From Anniella stebbinsi (lineage: Eukaryota > Chordata > Lepidosauria > Squamata > Anniellidae), in the NCBI GenBank assembly GCA_029215795.1, contig JARDYH010000003.1, positions 95,946,609 to 96,010,608 of the forward strand: a stretch of DNA of 64,000 nucleotides, in the 5' to 3' direction. Under the pieces are notes generated by a model, which saw only the letters and a program-made list of their open reading frames with translations, was not told the origin of the DNA and searched no databases. How positions within the stretch are numbered: the stretch's first letter is position 1; each line of letters begins with the position of its first letter. Of this stretch, positions 54,548-64,000 are shown piece after piece. Both the position numbers and the translations under genes were made by a program.

Positions 54548-54803
54548 CCTCTACAAGAGGCATTTAAAGCTCTTTCAAGGTGCATTAAAATTTTTACCTC
54601 TACAAGAATGGAGCGCAAATCGTGCGTAGAGGCGCGTTATCTCCCCGATTATGCGCATTATCGAATGCGCGTTAAATCGCGAGTTTTATTTTGCTCCGTC
54701 CGTTAATGCGCATTTTGACTGTGTGAATAAGTGCTTATGTGCATTAACTACTTGTAAAGCGCATTTTGGACATCTGTTAATGCGCTTCGCTGCCTTGTAG
54801 AGG
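54548..54803. mobile_element. TIR element, family F, inverted relative of 4441-4781
   Basis: It begins cctctacaag and ends cttgtagagg. Text such as 'aaagctctttcaaggtgcat', 'gattatgcgcattatcgaat' and 'gcgcgtta' matches the reverse complement of 4640-4781. It is followed by a (CT)n/(C)n tract to about 54880. Confidence 0.6.
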
Positions 54804-54957
54804 GGACCTCTCTCTCTCTCCCCCCCTCCCCCCTCCCAGCTCTCCTCCCTCCCCGCTCTCCCCTCTCCCTTCTCCCCTTTCCAATTGGATTAGAATGTTG
54901 AGAGGCTAGGGGGAGTGACTGCCTGCCTCCTGGATTCCTTTAACAGTGCTGGCAGTC

Positions 54958-55260
54958 TACTGAGAAGTAAATTCCATTGAATGCAATGGGTCTTACTCCC
55001 AGGTAAGTATGTAGATGATTGCAGCATTTTTAAAATTGGAGCTTGGGGTGTGTGGGCTGGTGGAGAGGGAATTCTGGAAGTAAAGATTTCCTTTTCATTC
55101 CAATGCAACAATACTCCTACAATTAAAAACTTCCTTGCTTGCTTTGTTTGTGTGTGGATTCCCTCAACAGTGCTAGCAGTCTACTCAAAAGTAATCCACA
55201 GCCTGCCTTGTGGATTCCCTTAACTGTGCTAACAATCTATTCAGAAGTAAGCTCCTTAGG
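54958..55260. repeat. Family E repeat pieces
   Basis: At 54958-55025 'ctgagaagtaaattccattg' is followed by 'aatgcaatgggtcttactcc' and 'caggtaag'. Partial copies recur at about 55165-55200 and 55215-55260 ('ctactcaaaagtaat', 'ctattcagaagtaagctcc'). Confidence 0.45.
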
Positions 55261-55461
55261 GAGGATGTGGTGTTAAGGCTTGTGAGACTTAATTTCCAAT
55301 TTCCCTGCTTTTTGGTGTTTGGTTGGAAACTGTAGAGCCTTAACGTTGTTTTTGTAAACAGTAGGTTTTTTTGTTGTTGTTGTTTAATGAACATAGATAT
55401 AGATATACATACATCTCATCCAAAAGAATCTATCCTGGAACCTAATGCTTGCAAGTTCTCT

Positions 55462-55502
<41 letters not shown>

Positions 55503-56541
55503 TACATCACTACTCCCTCCAGCACATCATAAATTGCACTGCTGCTATAATCAGTGTCACGGCCCCATCCTGCATTTCTCTAAAACCCCAACACACCAGG
55601 AGATGGGATAACAACACTGGACTACACTGCAGGGTTGTCATAAACTACACTAACTTCCCCTTTCTCAACAAAATGGGCATGACAAAACAGGACTGCTTTG
55701 CAAAACTGGTGCAATCCATCTCTCAGCCATAGCCCTGCCTCCTGCACTTTGGGTATAATAAAGATGAACTTTATCTGCATGCATTGTCAGGGTAATTTTA
55801 TAAGTGCCTACAAACTCAGGAAGAAAAATGTTGTTTTAAAGACCTGAGTTGTTTGGTGTTACTTTTTCTTTTTGAGTAGATGCACTACTGCCCACTCACA
55901 ACTACAGTAAAATCCTGGATTGCTGAATTGCTTTTAATCAGGCTGCAATTAACTTCCAACCAGGACAGACCCCTCCCCTCCATGGCTTTAAAATGAAGCA
56001 TGAAATTCCGTCTTCAGGCAGTAGGTGAGTCAATCATTGCTATGACTTCAATCATTGGCTAAAAACACTAGAGTTAGGAGCAGGGTAGTTTTTCACAAAA
56101 CAAATGGACAAAATAGTGGCTACACATTTTGTCTTGTATCTTGGGTTCTATAAGATCTGATGGCATGCCTTATTTTAAAAAATGAAAGCTGGGAACTTAG
56201 GGGTTATGGCTCATCCGAGGGGTCAATGGTATTTTATTGCATTTTAGGAAGAAGAAGCCCCAGCTTCTGAGTGCTTGCTTGGGCTGGCACTGGTGTTTTT
56301 CTTTTTTAAAAAATCTGTTTCTGGTTGTTTGTGGCCAATTCTCATTTTTTCTTTTTACTTTGCTTTTTGTGGTTGCTCTGCTTGGCAAGCATTTTACAGT
56401 TCATGTGCCCTGTTTCTGTGGTATGGCTTGCTGGTTGCTGTGGATTTCTTTTCTGGGTTGACTTGAGGATGATTTATTATTACCACTCTGTCCTTTTCGT
56501 AGGTATGATCTAGAAGGCCATGTGCCCAAATTTCCTCTTCA
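55261..56541. other. Anonymous stretch, no gene seen
   Basis: It contains a (TA)n run at about 55466-55498. The T-rich frames around 56237-56513 are low complexity. No gene seen. Confidence 0.5.
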
Positions 56542-56549
56542 TGTACCAT

Positions 56550-56869
56550 TAGGCTGACCATCTGAAAAGGAGGACAGGGCTCCTGTAACTTTAACTGTTG
56601 TAGAGAAAAGGGAATTTCAGCCAGTGTCATTTGTAGGCAATTAGTTCCTGGTGAAATTCCCTCTTCATCACAACAGTTAAAGTTGCAGGGGCCCTGCCTT
56701 CTTTTGTATATGGTCACTCTAGCATAGTGCCTGCACCTTTAACTGTTGTGATGAAGAGGGAATTTCACCAGGAACTAATTGCATACAAATTACACTGGGT
56801 GAAATTCCCTTTTCTCTACAACTGTTAAAGTTACAGGAGCCCTGTCCTCCTTTTCAGATGGTCAGCCTA
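56550..56869. mobile_element. hAT fold-back MITE, family A
   Basis: This 320-bp near-perfect inverted repeat starts taggctgaccatctg and ends cagatggtcagccta. A perfect 8-bp duplication TGTACCAT lies at 56542-56549 and 56870-56877. Confidence 0.88.
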
Positions 56870-57062
56870 TGTACCATGGTTTGCTGGGGAGTCACCCCCT
56901 GCTTTTCAAGCATGATCTTAAATCCCTATGTCCCAGATTCCCCTGTCATGTGGCTTCCTGTGGATTAAGAAGAGCTTCTGTGTTTCTCTGAGGGCATTGC
57001 TATTAATCTTGAGAAGTGGGCCCTGCATTGTAAATAAATAAATAAATCGTGGTCTGCAGTAC

Positions 57063-57180
57063 TTCATAGAATCATAGAATAGTAGAGTTGGAAGGGGCCT
57101 ATAAGGCCATCAAGTCCAACCCCCTGCTCAATGCAGGAATCTACCTTAAAGCATCTCTGACAGATGGTTGTCCAGTTTGG
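57063..57180 (-). mobile_element. CR1 LINE 3'-end fragment
   Basis: 'ttcatagaatcatagaatag' followed by 'ttggaaggggcctataaggc' and 'catcaagtccaaccccctgc' is the CR1 3' end in minus orientation, shorter than the copy at 31676. Confidence 0.8.
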
Positions 57181-57362
57181 TGCTCCAGCATGCCTGGTAT
57201 GCCCTTTACCAGGATATATTCCATCTTCACTTTACATAGCCCCGTCTTGCCATCTCTTCCCCCTCCAACAGTCAACCATCATAACATTCCTTGGGAATTG
57301 TCCATCTCTAGTCCCCGCTAGGCTGTTTTAGGAGTTTGGTCTTGGGACTTTTTGCAGCACTA

Positions 57363-57440
57363 CGGATTTCATGCAGAAGTAAGTCCCACTTTGCTTAATG
57401 GGGCTTAGTCACCTGAGTGTGAATAAAATTGCAGCCTTCC
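57363..57440. repeat. Family E repeat piece
   Basis: 'atttcatgcagaagtaagtc' is followed by 'ccactttgcttaatggggct' and 'aaaattgcagcct'. A diverged copy. Confidence 0.4.
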
Positions 57441-57574
57441 AGGACATGGGATTTTGTTGTGTATTTCTTACAGAACTCTCCGATTGTGTTTTTCCTTCCC
57501 CCTTTAGGCCTATGAGAGCACAGCAGAAAACAGATTTTGTGTGAGGTCTTCCCTATGTAGAGATAAGTCTTTCC

Positions 57575-57822
57575 TAGGCCAGATCTACACCAAGCAGGAT
57601 ATTGCACTATGAAAGTAGTATATAAAGGCAGGCTCTACACTACTGCTTTATAGCGGTATTGAAGTGAACTGACAACAGTTAGGGCCCATGACACATTCTA
57701 TATACCGCATTCATATCACTTTCATCCTGTTACATCTTGCTTGGTATAGATGTATCATGGGCCCCAACAGTTGTCAGTGCACTTCAATACCACTAGAAAG
57801 CAGCAGTGTAGATTCAGCCCTA
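57575..57822. mobile_element. Family D fold-back element
   Basis: The left end taggccagatctacacc and the right end gtgtagattcagccctA are inverted. Internal arms 'ctacactactgctttatagc' and 'actagaaagcagcagtgtag' pair, and 'gggcccatgacaca' pairs with 'atcatgggcccc'. No matching duplication. Confidence 0.6.
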
Positions 57823-59265
57823 GGCAACGTCTTGGTTTCAGATTCAAACAGCACTGCAACAAACTCCTGTCTCCAGGCAAATTGTGTACCTAACTGGAGG
57901 ATGAACTGGATGAAAGGCAAGGTAGAAGTCACACATCGTTTATCTCAGCACACAAGGAGATGACCTGCTCCAAACTCCTTTTTCTGAGTTTTACTGACAA
58001 GCTTCATTTCAAAGACCGAGCAAGCTGCATTTCAAAGCTCTGGGGCTAGATGCCTCGTTCTGCAAATGGGATTCCTAAGTGGTGGATCAGGGTGGCTGTA
58101 AGGGATGGTGGAGGCCACATACCTTTTCTCCCAGTATAGAATCAAGTGTGACAACACTCAACCCTTCTGAACCAAGGTTGGAGACTATCCTTCCATTTAG
58201 TTACATACTAAATATTTGTAAGGCATTGCTTAGGTGCCCTTAGGGTCTTGCAAGAGAGGCAAAGGGGTGACAAACTAGATGCAGTTGGCTTTGTCTCAGC
58301 CCTCCGTCACACCAGCCCCAGTGGACACCAGCTGCTACTGCCAGAGGCAGACTGTGGTTGAATCTGGTGGCTTATGAGGAGAAGCCTGCCACTCTAGGGC
58401 TAGGAAAAGCCAATAGTCCTCAGATTTTAGCAGGCAAGCACTCAATTTTACTGACTTTTCAGCTCTTGATCCTTTTTATTTGTTAGACAGTGGCTTTACT
58501 GATCAGGCCAAGATGGTGGCCAGCTAGCAATTGTAACTGCTGTGGTTTGGAAGGTTTCATTGTGCCAACCCCCTTTCCACTTATTGATTGTCCATGATGC
58601 TTCTGTTACTTCATATAACTGTTTAGTATTTTTGAATTTTTGACTACTGTCAAGATTCCAGGGCCTGTCCTTTCTAGTCAGGGAAGGCTCATACACAATG
58701 GGAATGATACAGGATAGGAGGCCAAATGGTCTTGATAACCTTTTCTTTTTACAATGCACACAAGGTGTCTTTGCAGGAAAGGTGTCACTTTTTCCTTCCT
58801 GTACCTTCCCAATTTGTATTCGCCCTTCCACAGTTATATTTACCATCACATACGCAGTACACTGTACCTGTGCCCATTATAAGTATTACCATATTCAAAA
58901 TTTCTCGGGGACCTTATATCTCGGTTGCTTCCTGATTGTGTCCTAAGAAACACATATTGCTTGCTGTTTGGTTGAGACAGTCAACTGACTCAGCTGATTG
59001 CCCTTTTTGCTCTAGCGGCTTTAAAAATTCATCCTAAAACTTTAGCTTACACTATACTTAACTGTAAATATGATTCTTCGGTGTAAAGGTCTAGACGTAT
59101 TTTATTTCAGGTTCATTAAGTTTCCTTTTTAATTGTTCAGTTGTTCCATCGTTTTATTTTTGTTTTACACTCTGTAACATTATACAGGCTTTCTATAATG
59201 GCCTTTGGCTTGTAAATAAATGACTCAGTACACATATGGTGAGAGGAGGAGAATGGTAGAAGTAA
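57823..59265. other. Anonymous stretch, no gene seen
   Basis: Short overlapping frames on both strands, no domains, no repeat ends. Confidence 0.5.
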
Positions 59266-59273
59266 GTATAACT

Positions 59274-59498
59274 CAGGGGTGGACAACATGCAGTCCCCCC
59301 CCATCCCAGCTTCTACCACCTCTCCAAACTCAGGGTGACCTGAAAAAGAAATTTGAAAGCAGTAATAGAAAAAAATAGCAACTGTGGCTGCTACAGAGCA
59401 CCCAAAAGGTCAAATTTAGCTTGCGAGTGAAGCTAAATGTACCCTTTCTGCACTCCACAACAGCTTTGGATGTCATTTTTTGCTTTAAAAATTCATTT

Positions 59499-59537
<39 letters not shown>

Positions 59538-59622
59538 CTCGGATCACTTTGCAGACTGCAGGCCACAGGGGGGTCCCAGGGAGAAAAAATGGCCCGGGAT
59601 TTCCCAAAGTTGCCTACCCCTG
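59274..59622. mobile_element. hAT-like element (CAGGGGTGGACAAC end) containing (TA)n
   Basis: The left end caggggtggacaac and the right end, read inward, caggggtaggcaac, are inverted. Flanking 8-mers gtataact and atataatg share 5 of 8 positions, and both have TA in the centre, the nnnTAnnn form reported for Buster-type hAT elements. A (TA)n run lies at about 59500-59533. Confidence 0.55.
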
Positions 59623-59630
59623 ATATAATG

Positions 59631-60499
59631 CATCTACAACTGATCACATATTTACGGGAGCGGTAAAAGTCTTACCACTAACAAGATGCGATAAACTCCT
59701 AGCTTCTCTAGTTCCTACATGAACACCATTATAAGTTACAAGTGTTGTTAATTGGCAACTCAGGCACCATTCACACGCCTTAAAATTCCCTGACCCAGCA
59801 GGAGACCAGGCAGTCACAGCTCTTCCTGTCCGGTCACACCACGGTTTTCTGTGTCCATTCTTCCCAACCGACTGGGGCGAGCAGAACTACACAGTCACAG
59901 AGATGGGTTGTAGGACCAGGGAGGGAAAGTGCAGAAAAAGCAACGGCAGCCTTGTTTCCTGCTGCATCGAAGGATCCGAACATTTGTGAGCAGTTTCCAA
60001 GTTCTTATCCCATAGTTACTGATTATCTGTGGTTAGCCATAGTAAGTCCTGAATCATCCAGGAGCAGAGGCTCTACATGTCCTTGCTGATACCATTGGCT
60101 GCTCCTCAGCGTCATTGCCACTGTCCCCGCAAGAGGTCCACAACGGTTGAAGGATTGACGTGTGTGTTGTGCATGGGTGCACATTTATTCATTTTCCGAC
60201 TCCGCCTCAAAAGCTCATTCTCAGCCAAGGCAAGATGTACCTAAAAATCCATTAAGGGGGGGAAGGAATGGAATAACTGCACAAAGCCGCCTGATTGTTA
60301 GTGCTAGGACACCGCCATTGGAGGCACCCCAAGTCAAGTATACATTGAAGACGGCCTTTTCTTTTCTATTTTTTTCTCGCTTATAAAAGAAGGATGACAA
60401 CTTCACAGGTTCACCCAACCTTGGTAAAGACCGGCTGCAGCAGACAATTCTGGAGGAGATCCTTATCTGACAGGAGGAGATTCCATTCTCAAAGAGTGA
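59631..60499. other. Anonymous stretch, no gene seen
   Basis: No credible open frame or repeat ends. Confidence 0.5.
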
Positions 60500-61490
60500 C
60501 ACATATCAATTTATTTCCTCAGAAGTTCTTTCTCTTGAGGGACAGTGTCTCCTTTAGATAACAGAATGTCATTTGAAGTCAGTTAACAACAGCTGCTATC
60601 AATCAAGTGATGTCACATTCTAAGCAAGTTCATGCTGCTATACCAGCCCTGCCTGCTGCCAGCTCTGCTGCTTTGGAGAATCAGAAAGGCTCCTGGAGGA
60701 CCTTAATGCCAGAGAATGCCATACATCTGTTTATTTCCTCAGAAGTTCCTCATCTCAAGGGAGAGTGTCTCCCCTATGTAATGGGGTGTCATTTGAAGAG
60801 TCGCCAAGTCAGGCAACAATGCAGAGAGAGGAAGAAATACATCAGATGGCATCAAGGCAACAGGCAAGCTTAGATGTAAGATCTAAGCCACAGATTCAAC
60901 AATAGGAGACAATTAACATCCAAAGAGCTCTGTCCCACTCCGATGTACATATTAGGAGCGTTACAGACTCTCCTGATGAGGCAGGTGCACAAGAACATGA
61001 ATGTAATTCCTTCACAGATAGTGTTGATCAAGCACCGTGGAATGACGAAACACCTGGGCCATCTCAGTCGGAGCAGGTTCATGCCGTCATGCCTGCTGCT
61101 TTGGACAATTGAGAAAGCTCTGACGAAGAGCCCTGCGAGATTTCATTCCCAGAGGAACAAAAGCAGAGAATGCCATATATCTTTCCTTGGAAGTTCCTCA
61201 TCTTGAGGGACAGAATCTCTCCTACATTTGAAGGGCTGACAAGTTAGACAACAACAGCTGGTCTTGGTCAGATGCCTTGAAACGATGAAACACCTGGGCC
61301 TTCTCATTCAGACTCAGAGCAGGTTCAAGCTGCCATATCTGCCATATCCACTTCCACGTCTGCTACTGTCTTGGAGAATCAGGAAAGCTCTGATGAAGAG
61401 CCCTCTGCAAACACAACTGAGTCACAGGAACAATTCCCAGCTAGTGTAGAGAGGAAGATCACACAGCAAAAAACGTGATTATTCTGGCAA
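60500..61490 (+). repeat. Degenerate multi-copy block with a coding-like phrase
   Basis: Two phrases recur. 'tttatttcctcagaagttcc' with 'tc..tcaagggagagtgtct' appears near 60510, 60728 and 61183. 'gagcaggttcatgc' with 'ctgctttggagaatcagaaa' and 'gctctgatgaagagccc' appears near 60627, 61070 and 61316. Translated, the second reads like PGPSHSDSEQVQAA then LENQESSDEEP. Stops and shifts interrupt it. It may be a decayed repeat-derived exon. I do not recognise the family. Confidence 0.5.
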
Positions 61491-61496
61491 CCAGAG

Positions 61497-61850
61497 GTGG
61501 AGATTCAACACAAGAAGGAAGAAAAGTCAAGAAGTCCAATTGTGGAGAAAGCCACTGAAACAACACAGCACCCTGAGAGGTGGAGGAAAAGGGAGAAGAA
61601 GACACACGTTGAAATCCAGGACAATGGTGAATGTGGTACGCCCTCCTGGAAATGCCACCACTATCGAAACACAGAGAGCAGCAGAGCCTCCTTCCCTGAT
61701 CCTGAAGACCAGAGACAGAAGCAACATGGAAACGGAATCTTTGAACCAACCGCCAAACATCAGGACACGTTTACTGTTAAGGCTCTTAAAGAAACAGATT
61801 GGAACTCCATGGCAGCTGGACTCATCAGAATAGGAAGTGTAACTTTTTAA
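61497..61850 (+). pseudogene. Unrecognised 117-codon open frame following the repeat block
   Basis: The frame is Lys/Glu-rich and hydrophilic, with no domain that I can name. It lies directly after the degenerate block at 60500-61490, whose last segment is open in a compatible style up to a TGA near 61478. It could be the end of the same decayed gene or a chance frame. No promoter or splice site decides the matter. Confidence 0.25.
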
Positions 61851-64000
61851 ATAAAATTGGTTTTAATTTTTTTTAATTTTTTTTTGTTAAAATTGATACA
61901 ATAGACTTTTCTTGAAAGCAACCAACCTTTGTACTTTGAAGTCCAAGACAGCAAAATATTGCTAATCTCCATCACCACCTTTTTTCTGCTGCCATTCTCT
62001 CTCTCTCTCTCTCTCTCTGTATGTACGTGCATTCTCCCCTTCTGCTCTCCTCTTTCACTCACTCTGCTCCCCCTTTCTCTACTCACCACCTCTCTGCTCT
62101 CTCCCTCTGCTCCCCCCCCCCTCTGCTTTCATATGGACAGCTCTTCAGCCGTTATCACGAGTGGTTTGATGCACACCCACCGTGACTTCTTCTGCGCTGG
62201 ACTTTCATGACGTGGTCCCCGTCATGCTGTTCTCTCGCCCTGAGGTCACTGTTTTTAGTTTCTGTTTCGATGTATCCCTGAACGGGCAAAGTCCGAAAGG
62301 CAAATGTGGAACATACAGGTATCGCAGCAATACCGATCAGGTGTAATTCAAAACGCTAGTCGCATAGGAAATGGAGGGGGAACCCGCAGAAGCAAACCGG
62401 GGGGGGGGGGGGGGAATGTAGGTGTGATGAAGTTCTTAGTATTATGAATCCAAAGACATTGTGCATCTATTCCATCTTTTCTTCCTAAACTGATCTTTTG
62501 TGGTAAGAAAAAGGATGGAAGAAGAGGTGGGGAAGAAAGGAGTTTCAGTAAAGCCTCCCCTGAAATCTGTTTCAGATTAGTAATATCTATTTTTTTCTTC
62601 ACAACATTTGCTTATTTTCCTGTTTGTGAAAACTGACTTTTCACTACAACACTTCTAGAGAAAATACCAGTACACAAGACTGGTTATTTAGGCTGCGATG
62701 CTAGGTTTTTTATTTTTATTTTGTCACTGTTATGTTTTATTGCATCATCTCTCAGTAGTGGGAGGCTAAGAAATAGTGATTCCTCGGAGGGGTCACTGAG
62801 TGCATTGCCAAACAACTTGATTTTTTTTAAAAAAGCATCTTCAGGAAAGCAGCATCTAAGTTATGCTGAAGTACCACTGAGGATGCTGAGGAAAGCTTGA
62901 ATGTGATTCTCTAATATCATAGAACTGACAAAACGTTTCTCAGCAAATATATTTAGATCCCTGCCTGACTGGTTTTAAATCCTTCTTAAATTGCATTGGG
63001 AAAATCTAAATTCCATCCTGTCCTCTTTGGCAATCTCATTAAAGAAGTCACAATCAACCTTGGAGGAAGAGTTGGTTTCAGCTTTTTTCACAACTGTTTG
63101 TTGGAAGCGCAATTTATACTACAATATTTATGAGATGGTGAGCAATATAGGTCTTTCGGGGAGAAAAAAAAAGTCCACCTTGATTGGGGAGAAGCAATCA
63201 TATTAAATCTTCCACATTTTGCATACATTCTAAGATGCGGCCCACTCACACCTGGCCCCATTCACCTTACGTGCATCCGCATACAAACTGTATATGTAGC
63301 CTCTATATCCATAACCAGGTATCCTTATGCAGGGTTCCTTACATACCTAGGCTCTTTCAGACATACTAAAAATGCACAGGGTGGAAAAGGGAAGTGAGGA
63401 CTATCCTTCCGCTCTCCCTGCCCATGTTCAGGATAACGTTTGAGCAATACTATCTTTATAACTTGGTGATTCATAAAGACAACAGACTACCAGGACGTTC
63501 TTGGGCACAGGAAACAAACCCCATTAGAGCTTCACGAGATTACATGTAAGCTCTTGGTACTAATTTGGCACTTCCTCTCTAATATAAAACATAGCCCTGG
63601 GTGAAAGACGCACAGATAACATCTATAAGATTCTTACATGTCACAGTGATGCAGTGTTAGTCTAACATTACATCACTAGGACATGTAAGAATCTATAACG
63701 TGTAACAACCTTATTGGTCTAACATTCTTAGAAAATGTGCTGCTTGCACCTTCTCCAGGAAATGATATCATCTTTTGCAGTTACATTTCTCAAAAGAGCA
63801 AGGTTGGCACCCCATCCTTGGGTAGATGCCAGGTGCCCTGCACCCTAGCCCACCAGTGACACCTGACCCTGGCTCTCCTTAATTGTTTTTCTTGGACTGG
63901 TACTCCACGTTGTACTGCATCAGGGAGCTTTGTGTCAAGTTAAAATAGCAGCTAGATCCAACCACCCTGTGTTGCTCACAGCACTGCAGGGGATGGCCCC
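61851..64000. other. Anonymous stretch, no gene seen
   Basis: It contains a (CT)n run at about 61998-62018, a C run at 62114-62122 and a G run at about 62400-62414. No credible open frame, RNA gene or repeat ends. Confidence 0.5.

Overview
The window looks like intergenic or intronic DNA from a squamate reptile (lizard or snake), and I see no host protein-coding gene in it. The squamate call rests on repeat text: CR1 3' ends with the TCATAGAA tail, L2 3' ends reading as 'cccgcctctcc..gatcgaggcggg', tRNA-derived SINEs, a MIR/CORE-SINE, an L1 3' end, and short palindromic elements of kinds common in squamates. Nothing in the sequence identifies the species.

The centrepiece is one very large DNA transposon of the hAT superfamily, 17853-30150 (12,298 bp). 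It is flanked by a perfect 8-bp target-site duplication (GTCAGGAT) and ends in TAGGGRTGTGCA. Its ends are inverted arms of about 1.4 kb (left) and 1.26 kb (right). They differ in length by one 147-bp repeat unit (four copies versus three). On the minus strand it carries an apparently intact 842-codon BED-finger hAT transposase (25745-28273). Between the transposase and the left arm lie a promoter-like tandem repeat (24654-25164), a 24-copy 30-bp minisatellite (23932-24653), and a higher-order array (20010-23700). Each cassette of that array contains exon-like blocks on the minus strand, bounded by a strong TTTTGCAG acceptor and a GTAAG donor. The series ends in a poly(A) signal at 19600-19605. 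I read this as a second, probably non-coding, spliced transcription unit inside the transposon. This is the best candidate for something undescribed.

A second element with the same ends, 41382-42937, has its own perfect 8-bp duplication (GTATCTAT). It has no gene, only four tandem GC-rich hairpins. A separate family of about 300-320-bp fold-back elements (ends TAGGSTGACCAKAT) occurs five times with perfect 8-bp duplications and once with a 7/8 match. Half copies lie at 15882 and inside the big transposon.

The other large element is a gammaretrovirus-like provirus, 46231-51820. It has LTRs differing only in one C-run, a 4-bp duplication (GAAG), a primer-binding site for tRNA-Gly, and badly broken gag, pol and env remnants. 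It sits inside an older L2 copy. Other insertions are an L2 copy inside a hAT-like element (10905-12670), an L1 3' fragment with a 16-bp duplication (36417-37217), a LINE 3' fragment (16060-17180), and CR1 ends (31676-32110, 57063-57180). The remaining stretches are AT-rich and anonymous. Nearly all short open frames there look like chance.
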